Translations under genes and position numbers: made by a program
NCBI GenBank assembly: GCA_028023455.1
Contig: JAQFVV010000072.1
Location: forward strand, 6,068,794 to 6,132,793
Length of the DNA: 64,000 bases
From: Epiperipatus broadwayi
Taxonomy: Eukaryota; Onychophora; Udeonychophora; Euonychophora; Peripatidae
Reading direction: 5' to 3'
The notes under the pieces: model-generated
The model's database searches: none
Told to the model about the DNA's origin: nothing
Seen by the model: only the letters and a program-made list of their open reading frames with translations
Shown here: positions 20,428-33,193 of the stretch, piece after piece
How the letters are laid out: the number at the start of each line of letters is the position of its first letter
Numbering within the stretch: position 1 is the first letter of the stretch

Positions 20428-21120
20428 GTAAGCTATTAAGATATATGTAGTAATATTATAATTAATAATAGTAATTACTGCAAGATGTAGACTTTTATAA
20501 TTGGTCTAGAAAATAGACTGTAATAGATGAAATTATCGATAACATGAGAGGAAATGAAAATAATCATTACAAGTAATATTATTTACTCAACACAGCCTTT
20601 ATTAATTTATGATATGTTTCATGATAAGGCAAAACGTTATGTCCAGGAAATAGACTTACCAGAATGTGATTCTTATTATTGGGAATTGGTTTTCTGGCTC
20701 AAGAATCTCAAGAAAATACTATCAAGCAGATAATTTTTTTTAATCTCTAGTGGTTTGGTGTATTCCTATTTTGTCTATGGATGATGTGAAAAGGGGAGAG
20801 ATGACATCTCACTCTATGTCATTCAAAAATTACCAAAAAGTAAAACTGTATGAACTGAAGATATTTGTAATATCTCTATTGTTTCATATACTGGATATAA
20901 TGACCTTATATTAACACTTAATATGGATAAAAATTGTGGCTTACTGTTTTATAATCTGAGTGCAATTCCAAATTGGTTAAATTTTGTAGCAGTTTTTCAT
21001 TTTAACTGTTTATAAGCATAATTTTTTAGTCTGTTTGCCTGATTTTTTTTAATCATATACATTATAATCCATAATAAATAGAAACAATGCAGCTGAAATC
21101 TATACAAAATATTTGAAACA
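20428..21120. other. AT-rich intronic sequence
   Basis: Start of the second large Ly6 intron. Nothing was recognised before the hairpin at 21125. Confidence 0.5.
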
Positions 21121-21124
21121 CCTC

Positions 21125-21243
21125 AAAGCTATACTGTTTTAGACATATTCCTCCTTTAAATAAAGAATAGCCTGAATATTTGCAGCAAAAATTCAGGTTA
21201 TTTTTTTTATTTAAAGAGGAAGTGTGACTGAAACAATATAGCT
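21125..21243. repeat. Hairpin, arms about 53 bp
   Basis: The left arm is 21125-21178 (AAGCTATACTGTTTTAGACA ...) and the right arm 21191-21243 (... GTGTGACTGAAACAATATAGCT), around a 12-nt loop. It is imperfect. Confidence 0.65.
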
Positions 21244-21564
21244 ATGATGTTAAAAATACATTATAATCCATAAAACTGTAAATAGATATAGTAACTATAG
21301 AATAATGGTCGTATAGAAGTCTGCTTTAATAACTATAGTTATTATAAGTTTTATATTCATTATATATACTTTTAAAACTTAAATTTTATCATACAAATAC
21401 TTAAAAGAGATGGACAAATAATAGGAACACATATACTCCTTTTTTAATTTATTATCAAAAACTGCCTGTGATAAAATTATATAGTGTTGAACACTATTTA
21501 TCTGTATTAGATCGATACCAACTAACAAATAAAATACCACAAAGGTCCAAGGTAATTTAAATCA

Positions 21565-21830
21565 TTAAAACATCATGTGATTATCTTTTCTTTACACTTC
21601 TGTTAGACCAGTAGACTTTTTTCACACAATAGTGCCACCTAGTGTAAGTTCTGATAATCAATAGATGCTAGAAAGTTGAGCGTCACACTCTCATCCAGAT
21701 CTTTCCCATCCACTTATACCAAAAGTAGTTTCTAACTTAGGATTTTCATCAATAAGAAGAAGCAGTGCACCCAGACTTTTGGATCTAATGCACCAATTCC
21801 CATCATCTACTGAGAAATGCCAAACTTTAT
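21565..21830. repeat. Family P repeat, strongly degraded, inverted orientation
   Basis: AACATCATGTGATTATC at the left, TAGTGCCACC at 21631, AGTAGTTTCTAACTT, CATCAATAAGAAG and TTTGGATCTAATGCA keep the family order but are heavily mutated. Confidence 0.55.
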
Positions 21831-21840
21831 TTACTTATAC

Positions 21841-21890
21841 TTTTCTAAATACATTCAACTGTTAGTAATAACATGCAGGTTAATATGGAA
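21841..21890 (+). repeat. Single unit related to the 31.8-32.3 kb minisatellite
   Basis: AAATACATTCAACTGTTAGT is followed by AATAACATGCAGGTTAATAT, matching one repeat unit of the array at 31840-32260. Confidence 0.5.
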
Positions 21891-21929
21891 CATATTTTGA
21901 GGATATTTTTCTTCTCTAATGTTGTGACT

Positions 21930-22035
21930 TGATCAATGACAATGCTACTAGTATATAGATTAAACTGATAATCTTAAGATTCATGAAAGATTGATGCTCC
22001 AATCAACTAAGCTATTCCGCCTTAACTTTGCCAGG
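21930..22035 (-). repeat. tRNA-derived SINE head
   Basis: On the - strand GGCGGAATAGCTTAGTTGAT carries an A-box (TAGCTTAGTTGATTGG, 22000-22015). A CAT anticodon-like loop and a degenerate B-box (CAGTTTAATCTAT, 21955-21967) follow at tRNA-like spacing. Too degraded to be a functional tRNA gene. Confidence 0.55.
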
Positions 22036-22109
22036 ATATTTTAAATTCAGTATTAACAAATTTTATTAGTTTAATCTCTGTTACTACTGTAATTGGTCAG
22101 ACTTGCAAC

Positions 22110-22460
22110 ACTTGAAAAACACGGAATCAAACTCTCCATACAGTAGCGCCACTCAGTGCAAGCCACTCACCCACCATACACAGATTAGTTTTTATCTTGT
22201 GGCTTTCATCAGTGAGAAGTTTCGGATCTAATAGCACTGCACCTAGATCTTAGGATCTAATGCAATCCTCCAGCAGCCATCTTTTACATTATTAGTCTGA
22301 TAGATGTTGGATGAGTAGGCACTAGATAGGAATTTTATGCACAAACCTTTCCCACATCCATTGATTACTCTGGCTTGCATTGAGTGGTTCTACTGTATGG
22401 AGAGTTTTGTCTCCATTTAAACAGCTTGTATAAGCATAAAGAATGGTGATCATATAATGT
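22110..22460. repeat. Family P repeat, inverted-then-direct
   Basis: The inverted part runs from CAAACTCTCCATACAGTAG to CCAGCAGCCATCTTTTAC. The direct part runs from GTTGGATGAGTAGGCACTAG through CATTGATTACTCTGGCTTGC to GGTGATCATATAATGTTT. The switch lies near 22300. No clear target duplication was identified for this copy. Confidence 0.8.
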
Positions 22461-23490
22461 TTAGTGGTCTAACAACAGAAGAGAAAATAAAAATACTGTT
22501 CAAAATGTTCTATATTATCTTGTGTTATTATTAAATAAACATATTTAGAAAAGTACAAATCAAGTTTGAATTTTTCTAAAAAATGTTGAATAATTTCAAC
22601 TACATGATGGAAACAAGGTAACATATAACTGAAAATGAAAATCCTATCATCACAAAATATGGATGAAAATGAGGTATATATGATTATATCAGCAGCAGAA
22701 GACTTCTATAAACAAGTGTGGTCATTCTACCTCTTTAAAAAAATTGACTAAAATAACAATCTGCAAACTCTAAATATATCCACAAGTAGAATATGGTGTG
22801 TATTATTCTGTTTATTTTACATTTTGTCCAATTATTTTTTAACTCCTGCAGAAAACTTTTTTTTGAAGACTTCAACCCTTTCTGTAATTACTGCTGACCA
22901 ATCTATTCTATCCTCTGCAATATTTTTGAATGAAAGCAATTTACATTACATTTATTTAGTGGCTCTTTGAGGTAATCTCTATAGTGTAAATGGGATCTGC
23001 ATCTCCCAAAAAAAACAGATTCAAGTCCCCACAAAATTCTTTTTTAGGACATCTTGTATTGCTCATTTAACATATACAATCCAATAAAGATGTGATTTTT
23101 GTAATAGTTTGGAGCTAGTGATAAGCTCCAGGTAGTGAACATTTTAGTACAAGCTTAAAAGCAAGTTACACAATTTGTGTCTTGTTTTTTAATATATATA
23201 ATGGCTTGGGGAAATAGAGGGAGTTAAGATGGGGTGATGGAATCATCTCCCCCTAAAAGTCAAAAGATAAATATTTCAAATAATGATCAATATTTAACAT
23301 TTTAATAAATAAGATTAAAATAATAAAGTAAGATATTAATTAATCCTTTAAAATTTTTAACATTTTCTGATGTTTTTTTTTGTCTCGCACATCAATGCAA
23401 AATATATGATTAAATGATTATTACCTATCAGAAAATAATAAATTTGACTTTGATAGATATTTTTCTTTACTACTGAAATAAATTTTAAAT
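22461..23490. other. AT-rich intronic sequence
   Basis: No gene or recognisable transposon was seen. Confidence 0.45.
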
Positions 23491-23494
23491 GTTC

Positions 23495-23890
23495 ACATTT
23501 TGTTTCTATAAATATTAAAAAAAATGAGATCGTAATCAAAACAAAAAGATTACAGATCATCATTTCAGAAAGATTATTTTCAATTTTCCAAAATCAACGA
23601 AATCTTCCTTATTTCTTATTATTTTTAAAAATGTAACTGCATATTTATTTATTTGTCTTATATCTAATAAATTATGCTTTAAAAGTTTAAAATTTTTGAA
23701 TATTTATTGTAAAATTGCGATATGTTCATACTCGTAAGTATAAGTAGATTGCTTACATAGAAGCTAAGGTTGTAAATTGCTTCAGGCCATATTCACGTTA
23801 GCTGCTAAAATAACATATTTTTGAAAAATAAAGTAATTCCAGTCAAAATAAGTTATTAGTAATTTAATATAGTATAAATTATTGTAAAAA
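23495..23890. repeat. Interior fragment of the pogo/Tigger-like MITE
   Basis: AATGAGATCGTAATCAAAAC, TTCAGGCCATATTCACG and AAAATAAGTTATTA occur in the same order as in 49270-49620, the interior of the MITE at 48773. Terminal inverted repeats are not visible here. Confidence 0.6.
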
Positions 23891-25947
23891 AATATCTATA
23901 ACCGTAATAAATTCATAAGTAAACAAATACACATTTTTGGTATTTGGAACTATTGTCTTTAAACAATCTCATAAAATGCCAAAAGTTTATGGCCTTGCCT
24001 TCACACAATGGATAAACATGTCAGGGCAAGGCTTATGTCTATTGTCAACTGGCCTTTTTTGAATTTCCTGCCATCTAGCATAATTTTTTGAATGAAATTT
24101 TTATATAATAAAATATACAGACAAATGCGCCTTGACATATAATACTTATGGAAAAATTCACTAGGAGGTGAATTGCTAAAAGCACAAACATACTCCCAAA
24201 AAAATTATGGATGGGTTTATCAAAATATATTTATGTTATATATTACAAGAGCATGTGAGATATTGATATCTCTCTGAGAAATCAGCCCAGTTAACTAACT
24301 CACTAGAATAACTATAAGTATAATTAAATAAATTCACTAGCATTATAAATAAGTAAAAGTAATATTCATTCATCATCATAAATGATCATCAATAAAAAAT
24401 AAATCAATAGTCAATTTTGTTATTGGATTTGAAATGGGTCTACTGTTAACCAAATTAACTGTTTAGCCTTTGCCAGCTTGGAGCAATTATTTAGCCATTA
24501 ACTTGGATGCATCAACTTAAATTGTTAATCCATCAGAATACATATTCATAAAAGCAATAATGCTGGGATATTAAAACACACTGATCATCATCAATGTTCT
24601 GGCCACTTAGTACCATTAATGTACAGGCCAACTATAAACAAATTCTATTAGAGATTAAACTAAAATAAAATGGAGTGCATGGGCTTTAAAAATATTCTCT
24701 TTGTGCCAACCAGAATGATGATCATCATCACTGGATGCCCCTACACTAATATATATCATCTTGTATATATATCTGACTATTATGCATGAATCCAGCTCAG
24801 AGAACATAAGCTCTATAACTGTTAGTGTGATTAAGAGATGATGAAACATAATCTAAAACCATTTAGAATTAATTTCATTGGACTAATTTTAACAATGCTA
24901 TATAACTTCATTAATAACAATAAAAATGATATTAAGGTCTTTAGAATATGGTTCTATACATATAGTCTTCTGATTTTAATTAATATACAAAATTCAAGTT
25001 ATTGCATTATAGTTTGCATCTATTTATATCCACACACAGACATGTGATACAATTTCTGGACTTTTTTGACTTGCCATAAAATAAAAATACATGATTAAAA
25101 TTTCCCTATACTAGGTTTATATACATCTGCACAGATTGTGGTATCATATAAAATGAACATATTTGAATTGTCAGAAAATAATACAATAACTGATTAAAAT
25201 TTACATATAAGTGTCTAACATGCATTGGCATTTGCACATAGATGTTTAGTACCATTTATGAATATATTTCAATTGTCATATAAAATACAATAAGTGATTA
25301 AGTTTGAAGTTTTCACATTAACATCTATGTATGTGCAAAGAAATGTATGTGCACACTGTCATTTATACCATGATATTTTAATTTATCAAAATAAAATTAT
25401 TAAAAATATTTTCTTTCATAATTAATTCCATTTTGAATATACATAAAATTCACCTAGATGTGTATTTATATATATAAAAAAAAAGTAGCATGAATCCGTT
25501 ATTAAATTCTTTCATAAAAAGTTTTCTTTTCTTTTTTTGACAGATTACTTTAAAAAGATTTTTTTTTTTATTTCTTCTTTTTTTAAAAAAAAATAGTATG
25601 GCCAATATTATTCTTAGATTTTTTAGTCCAAGCAAAATTATTTACTTGTTTCACTTTTTTTAAAAACATATGGATTTTAAATATTTTCCTTATAAAATTA
25701 TTTAAAATATTGTTCTTGATTAGTTAACCTATGTTGAAAGTATTTAAATTTCAACTGTTCTCTTTAATGATTAAAGTTTCTTTTTTAACAGGATACTCTT
25801 AATTATAAGGTCTTGAAATGTAAAATGAAATGTAAAATTAATGTTTTCTTTCTTCAATAAGCAATTTAAAAAATATTCTGTATACATCTATCACTTTTAA
25901 AATGTCGTTTTAACTAAAAAAATTATTTAAAATTTCATTCTCATTAT
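23891..25947. other. AT-rich intronic sequence with a loose tandem duplication
   Basis: No gene was found. Around 25130-25345 two segments resemble each other (AATTGTCA ... AATACAATAA.TGATTAA), suggesting an old tandem duplication of about 120 bp. Confidence 0.4.
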
Positions 25948-26292
25948 TGTAACCTGACAGCCCTATTATCCCTCTTTTGGATAATTTTATTTCCTGATGA
26001 GCATATTGCACAAAGGAATGACCAATTGGCATGCCCCTAAGCTAATATCACCCTCCTACAATATTTACTGCTCATCAGAGAATATAGCACCATAGAGATT
26101 GGAAACATCTAGAAATTTATGTTTGGTTTCCCAAATGCAACCATTAAAGTTCCATCTCACCACATCCTTACTTACCCATGTTGAGTTATTCTAGACATAG
26201 CTCAGGTGACATGAGATTCTTGTGAATTGGTGCATTAATTGATGAGTGCTGCAAATTGAAATGAACAAGAGGTATTAGTTTTTTTTGTAACA
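25948..26292 (-). repeat. Left (3') LTR of the degenerate element
   Basis: It matches 33194-33526 over its length with many substitutions and some indels, so it is much older than the Gypsy LTR pair at 6.5-9.1 kb. On the - strand it begins TGTTACAAAA and ends AGGTTACA. Confidence 0.7.
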
Positions 26293-26479
26293 ACAATTTA
26301 TTTAACACTGATAATATTTGGGTATTAAGTTCTTAAAATGAAGAAGAAAAAGTTAATTGACAGTCTCTCCTCTGGCTGCCATCGTATCCATATGTCCATC
26401 ACAGTTCTTCTCCTTGATCCTCTATGGTTGGGATTTTTCCTTCTTAAGTTCCATCATGTGCATAAACACATATGCATAG

Positions 26480-26650
26480 GTATAGAAGCATTTGATTTTG
26501 GTCCATGAGTATAGAAGCATTTGATTTCAGTGCACATGTATAAAAATATTTGATTTTAATTCAAGTTTGTAGAAGCATTTGATTTTAATTCAAGTTTATA
26601 GAAGCATTTCATTTTGATCCAGTGTATAGAAGCATTTGATTTGAAATCAT
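26480..26650 (+). repeat. Minisatellite, about 29-bp unit
   Basis: About six imperfect copies of a unit containing TATAGAAGCATTTGATTT, with variable spacers (TTGGTCCATGAG, TAATTCAAGTT). Confidence 0.75.
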
Positions 26651-26728
26651 ATAAACATTAACTCACATTTACTGCAGGCATGTGGAAATATATTTTGAAG
26701 AAGCAGCTTTAATTTTACTTCAAAGATT

Positions 26729-26922
26729 ATAATATTTAAACAGCATTAAACTGTTACACATGCACTTTGGATTTTAAATATAAAATGAATGACGACTAAC
26801 ACTTCAACCACATGATAAAGTCGTTGGAAAAGATAGAATGGCCATCTATCTTTTTGAACCATTCATTTTATATTTAAAATCCAAAGTGCATGTGCAACAG
26901 TTTAATGCTGTTTAAATATTAT
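26729..26922. repeat. Near-perfect hairpin, 63-bp arms
   Basis: Arms are 26729-26791 and 26860-26922, with one mismatch (TTACACATG against TTGCACATG). The 68-nt loop contains a second small hairpin, AAAGATAGAATGGCC / ATCTATCTTTTT. The near identity implies a recent origin. Confidence 0.85.
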
Positions 26923-28065
26923 AGTTTATAAAAAAAAAACATCACACTATATAAAATAATTGACTTATTCGGGGATTATGTAGGTGTGGTTTTGAGTCAT
27001 TTATTTGGAGCATTTCCATTTCAATTCACATATTATATAGATTTGAACCACTTATTGGAAAGTATTTCCTTTATAGCTTCTTGATTAACATCTGTTACAT
27101 ATTCATGTATATAAGTGCATATTTGTATATAACATATCAACTTCATTCTATAATTTTTTAATTCATGCTACAAACATTTCTTTAATCTCTCTGTATGTGT
27201 TGATATTTAGTTCACTCTATCATAGCACTTTGTAAAATAATAACTCACTTTATAATCAATAATTTTATGTAGACACATACTAGTATGAAGTTTATTATAG
27301 ACTTGATTTCAAATCAACAAAATTAATTTGGTGTCTGTTTCATTTTTTTTAATACCACATATATTCTCCTATTACTCCAGTGCTTTCCATTTATAATAAC
27401 CATTTAGAATAAATATATTTCCATTTCATAGTATTTTATAAGCAATCAATCTAGAGAGTAGCATTTCATTATTTCCTATCTCATTTCAATAAACACATAT
27501 TACTAAATATTTTTCAATTATAAGCAATTAATCTAGAGAGTAGTATTTGATTATTTCATCCATCAATTTCTATTCTCCTATTATAGTCTTATGCTTTTCT
27601 TATGATTCTTTGGATTGATGTACCACTAATTCTATTGGTGATGATGGCCTTTCTCTGAGGCTAATGTCTTCATTCAACTCCTTATTGGCTGTCCACTTCT
27701 AGTGGGAACAAATCCTGATAACTCTTATCTGATATTTTCAAAAAATATCTGTTAGCTTTCCTGCCTATGGCAATCTTTTTTAATTGAATGTTAATTAATA
27801 TCAATAATTATGCACTTTTAATGCTCTTTAAAGAAGTTATATTTATTAATAATTTATTTAAAGCTTAGCGCTTTCAAAGCTCCATGGCTTCATACTCATA
27901 GCTGCATGCGGTTGATAGAGATGAGGGGGTGTATTCAAATTTATGTTAATTAGTTAGATGTTTCAGTATTTTAATTAAATATTATTTGATTGGTTGTCAT
28001 TATTTATGAAATATGCCTCTACAAATTATTATGAGTAATATTTGAAATTGACTTCTTTTTTCTTC
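26923..28065. other. AT-rich sequence with a short tandem duplication
   Basis: ATAAGCAATCAATCTAGAGA at 27440 is repeated near 27521 with about 80-bp spacing. No gene was seen. Confidence 0.45.
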
Positions 28066-28240
28066 TTAATTTGGGTTTCATAAAGTATATGAAATTTAAT
28101 TCTAAATTGCTGTTACCTATTCATTTCTTCTTTTGACATTTATTCATTGAAGACTGCGACAGCTTTTCATTTTAATCTGAACAGTATTTACCTGAGTGGG
28201 GAGGGGGGAGAACTTCAATCTATACATATAACGATCGAAA
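28066..28240 (+). repeat. Direct repeat shared with 33527-33690
   Basis: TTTGGGTTTCATAAAG ... TTTCTTCTTTTGACATTTAT ... GACAGCTTTTCATTTTA ... AACAGTATTTA occurs in the same order directly outside the right LTR at 33527. It ends in a purine-rich tract, GTGGGGAGGGGGGAGAA. Confidence 0.7.
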
Positions 28241-30300
28241 TGAAAGTGAAGATCGAATCTAACCGCAAACTATATCTGCAACTACCAGGGCGCCATCTAG
28301 GCATTTAAACCTAGAAAAATTTATAGAGTAGGCAGATACGCGCTGTTAAGATTCCACTTTATTTAAATATTCCGATCGTTAGCCCAAGTCACTAGCTCAG
28401 TGGAGACGCAGAGATAAAAACCTATATCTTAATTTTATATCTTAAATATAAAAGAATAAAAGCCACTGCCAGAAATTAACACATAAAAATATTTCTTTAC
28501 GCACATATAAAATAACATTTAAATTTTGAGGAATAAGTTTAACATTTTAGATTTTTATATTAACTTTTAATTTTACATTTAACTAAGTTTCAATGAGTTT
28601 AAAATTTTATTTAGATAGTCAAGTATGAATAGACTATATAGATCTGCATTTGAAAAGAAAATATTCTTCCCTGATTTAACCTTAGGCAACAAATTTCGCA
28701 ACCAAACTGGCGCCAATCCATCTGATACATTCATGTATTCAATGTAGCATGATACGACAACACAAAATACTATATTGTCAGGAATGTACATCTGAACAAT
28801 AAGTAGAAATAGAGAAGACATTGACTCTCCACCAACAGGAATGTGACATCTGTTGGCAAGTAGAACAATAAACAAAAAACTCCATAGGAATGGACTGCGG
28901 TCTTCTGCCGACTTACAAACCCATCCATAGGCAAACAGAGGGTGTGTGGCGTATATCTATAATCCTGCCCGTAGTGGACCTCATACTATATCTACTAATT
29001 ACACAAATATATCCAATCCATTGAACCAATTCAACTACGAAATGAATAACCTAAGATTACCCTCCCTTAATATAACTTTACAAAACTATATAGCCATTCA
29101 CGCCCGACTTAAATTTAACATTTAAATACGTTCGCACAAATGCATTTTATAAAATTTGTTTTAAAATGTTAAGTACAGATTAGCTGCACAGATTCCAAAT
29201 TAAACACAACCGATCAAAATACAAAGTCATCGATAAACGTCACTTGCATAGGGAATATACAAATCCCATTAGCATTCATCGTAAGATGCTTGCAGTGATA
29301 TCGTTGACATATATTCTAATCGAATGTGAAAACCACAACATTATCAACCGCTAACGAATCTATGCAACATCTATACCCAACCTACATTTCATCATTTAAA
29401 ATTTAAACAATAAACAATTTATATAATAAGAAAGAAAAAAAATGGAAATGATTTTTATCAATCGGAAAACATATAAAATTAAACATTATTAATTTGATTT
29501 AAAAACTTAAAAAAGTCAGATAAGAGTCCGTTTTAACATTTAAGTTGGCTTGTTTATTAATTTGTACAACTTGACGAAAATTCTTAATTGATTTCAATAA
29601 TTGTTCATTTCATATAGCTTATGGTAGAAGAGTCCATGTTCCCATTGGCAATTCCCACGGAGACTTTCCTGGAAGACCGGTCTGATATTTTGGAGGTAGC
29701 ATTAGCTGGTTCTGTTCTGGTATCACAGTCTTTGCATTTTTAAAATAAATGAGTGAGGACGGCAAGTGCGTCTTGTCGCTCGACTCACCAAAATCAAGTT
29801 GGAAAACTGACTGGAACTCAATATTTTTTCTTTTTATAGTCCTCCTATGGATTCCATGAACAAAAACGTCACTGTTCTGTTTTTTCGTTATGGTCCGGGC
29901 CTTTATTTGCTTCCATTGGTCAAGCTAAAATCTCTTTCTTCTCTTATCTAACTTTTCATCTGACTTTTTAATTAAACAGCTTTTAGATAATTAATAAACA
30001 ATCATTTCCATTTATAAATTACAGGAATTAATTAATACCTGTTTTTATTTTAACTTACGTTATTTTTTTATTAAAATATTTTTATATTTCAATCTTGTAT
30101 TTTTTTATTAAAAAAAATACGTTCAAATACTTTTTTTTTTTGTTTATGAAAAAAATATTTTTAAAGTTTAGCATCTGTGCGAATATATATATATATATTT
30201 TTAACAAACATTTTAATTTTAGCGTTTAGTTTTTTCCTTTTATTTGCGAACTTTTAAGTTTTTATTTTAAATTAATGTAACGACATATATATATATCGTT
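28240..30300. repeat. Unclassified long repeat (family Z), copy 2
   Basis: It is collinear with 18022-19890: CAGGGCGCCATCTAGGCATTT, CCCAAGTCACTAGCTCAG, CTTAGGCAACAAATTTCGC, TTGTCAGGAATGTACATCTG-like blocks and a terminal TTTGCGAACTTTTAAG. The right end is TGTAACGA ... TCGTTACA. The two copies differ by indels and their longest frames are not homologous, arguing against coding function. Confidence 0.6.
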
Positions 30301-31739
30301 ACAATATGAAATGTGTCAGTTTCATTATACCCTGCTAAATTTTGGAATGAAATTGCCATGACACCCATTCCTCACACTAGGTATTTTCATATTCTTGTTG
30401 GATCTTTACTTGGTTTTAGATAAGGTTGATGAGGTAAGTAAGGTGAAATGGGGAAAGAGAATACATGAACTGCAGCTCCAAATGCCATGATAAGTAGATG
30501 TCTAAGCATGGACCACCAGTACACCCTGCATCATGACATTGCGAGAAAATATCTAAAATTTAAGCACTATCTCTCCATTACCTGGAGAGATCACTGAGCC
30601 AGCCCTGCTCATCTGTGAGTCTTATCCATGTGTCCTATTCCCAGGTCATGTTAGTGCTAAGCCTATACTTTGGAGTGTCATGAGTACAATGCATCCAAGC
30701 TGTCCCACTCAACCATCCACCTACCACAACATGAAAAATACAAATTCATGTATCACTTCCACCTTCTTATGAACTGATTCCATCACCTACCTTAGTTTTA
30801 TTGGTCATGATTGTAGCTGCATCCTGGCTTGAGAGAGTGAGGATCATGATCAGTTCTCTGTTAATACTCGTGTTCTAGTTTGTTCCATTTTTTGGGTGAT
30901 TCTCAGGCCAGACATCATCCTGGTGGCTTGTTTTTCTACCCACACTTCTTCATAGCTCATCATCACTATTCGATCATTTTATGATTTGGGTCTGATACAT
31001 GCTATGAATTTTGCCTTTGGAATTTCTTTTTCTCTTCCTTATTAGCACTTCATTTCTTCTCCTATGCCCTGTAGGCACATTATTGTTGCTGTAGTATCAT
31101 GGAGGCAATTTCCTCTTATAATGGATACCACATATTCTCAGGCCATCCACCCTCTTGTTGGGGCTTTATTTAGCTGCTTGGATCCATCTGTCACCAAGAA
31201 ACTGCAAGTTGTCATATGCTGTTAACAACTCAGCCACTTACTCAATGAATCAGTGATCCATCCCAATCAGCATCCTCTCAATGTAACTAAGAAATCATCC
31301 TGATGATTTGGAGTTCTGACAGTGGGTCAGTAGTCAGGGCCCTAACCTGCTTTCTAAAAAATGGTGTAAGGTTCACCAGGTGGACATTCACCCTGTGATA
31401 TCTTATGCTTGATACCCTCTTGACAGTCATCACTCAAGTAACAGCTTGCAAGTGCCATTTTAAAATCAAAATTGGTGGGTTGGCTAAATAATGAAATCCC
31501 ACCATGCTTGTGCCACACCCTGAAAATGGCTGCAAGCTATCTCCAATTTTGCCTCCTCTTACATTGTATTGATATTGAATTACTAGTCTAAACTTTTTAT
31601 GTACTCAATAGGTGCTTCATTAGAGCCTCCTGAAAATGCTCTTATCTTGATGAATTGGTTTACAATTTCTGGCATATACATATCTACTGGCACTTCTTAG
31701 TTAATTTTTTAAAATTTTCTTCTTGAGTTTCCTTTGGGA
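30300..31739 (-). other. Interior of the LTR element, decayed
   Basis: This stretch is less AT-rich than its surroundings and looks like decayed coding sequence of the LTR element on the - strand. Short pieces such as KIGDSLQPFSG near 31545 recall retrotransposon gag, but stops occur every few tens of codons. Confidence 0.35.
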
Positions 31740-32334
31740 CTAGTTATATTTTTATATTGGACTATTTCCATCATCTAATATGTTTGTTGAATGTCTAGAA
31801 CAATTTAGTTTTCTTTAAATATTCCAAATACATTCAACTGTTAGTAATATCACAGGAAACTGGTTAGTATATGCACGAACTATTAGTAATATCACAGCAA
31901 ACAAGTTAGTATATATACTAACTGTTAGAAATATCACAGCAAACAAGTTAGTATGTGCACCAACTGTTAGTAATATCATGGCAAACAGATTAATATATGC
32001 ACTGTTAGTAATATCACAGCAAACAAGTTAGTATGTGCATCAACTGTTAGTAATATCATGGCAAACAGATTAATATATGCACTGTTAATAATATCATAGC
32101 AAACAAGTTAGTATGTGGACTCACAGCAAATGGTTAATATATGCTGTGATATTACTAATAGTTAGTGCATATATTAATCTGTTTGCTGTGATATTACTAA
32201 CAGTTGGTGCATATACTAACTTGTTTGCTGTAATATTACTAACAGTTGAATATATTTGGAATATTAAATTGTTCTAAAGACATTCAACACACATATTAGA
32301 TGATGGGAATAGTCCGATAGAAAAATACAACTAG
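31740..32334. repeat. Foldback element with minisatellite arms
   Basis: The outer arms pair GGACTATTTCCATCATCTAA (31769) with its reverse complement near 32310, and extend to CTAGTT at the ends. Inside, an approximately 41-bp unit (ACTGTTAGTAATATCACAGC, AAACAAGTTAGTATATGCAC) is repeated about seven times in one orientation, then about three times inverted from 32147. Confidence 0.85.
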
Positions 32335-32354
32335 AACACAATCATCACAAACCT

Positions 32355-33193
32355 TCAGAAAAACACTCCTTTGGGACTGTTTCCGTTCCCTCCTTTACTG
32401 GCAATGTACAGCTGCTTTTTATTTTCAGTTCTCATTTGGGTGTTTAAGTTGTCCTGCTCCTGCATGGATTCCTGGATTCTTTCTATTTTCATATCTATGG
32501 CTTTGCAAATTTGAGTCATCTTGATCTGTTGTTCAATTAAGGACCCTTTATCTTCACTCATGACCTCTTTTTTAATTTTCAATATTTGGTCATCATCTGT
32601 TTATTTGCTCAAGTGTTTCATTGCTTGTGATTTGTTTTTTATTCTTCAATTTGCTTTTTATCGTCTTCTCTTTGTTCACCTCTTTTTGGTTTTTTCATCA
32701 TTTCCATTAACTGGACTAACATGGAAGCCTCCTCCATTTTCTGTGATTGTTGTTGATCATCTGCTTTGTGATCATTATCTTGCTTTTGTTCTTCCCTCAG
32801 GAAGATTCTTTTTAGTTTCTGTGCTCATTACCAATTTCCTTTTTGCCATGGTTATCTATATTCAGGTTACAATTTGTTCTTTGTTATATTTGTTCTTTGG
32901 TATATTTGCTCTTTGATAACTATTATTGACTTCCTTTATCATTTAGTAAGCTTTTCTCTTTTCACACCATGGTTTAGCTTCATCTTCTTTCCCATGCCTG
33001 TTTTATTATTTATCATTTATTTTACGTAGCTCTCTTAATTTCACCTCTTTTTTCATTTCATATCCCCACACCATGTGCACTGTTCACATCCACAAAATCA
33101 CAATTATATCTGCCTTGAACACTTCTTGTTCTGCTGTTTTCTTTTGTCTATAGGCAGACTGGCTAGATTGGGCCCCCATGTTGGGTGCCAAAT
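32355..33193 (-). pseudogene. Gag-like leader region of the LTR element, decayed
   Basis: On the - strand between the primer-binding site and 32355 is Lys/Glu-rich coiled-coil-like sequence, including MKIKKEVMSEDKGSLIEQQI and AIDMKIERIQESMQEQDNLN in the best preserved frame (32355-32582). Its position next to the primer site fits gag or a leader peptide. Many stops; identity not proven. Confidence 0.4.

Noticed and set aside
26480-26650. CRISPR-like array
   Set aside because: The units are imperfect minisatellite repeats without regular unique spacers, in an animal genome.
18541-28875. A conserved protein encoded by family Z (frames at 18541-18768 and 28579-28875 on the - strand)
   Set aside because: The DNA is homologous but the long open frames fall in different registers in the two copies, so coding conservation is not supported.
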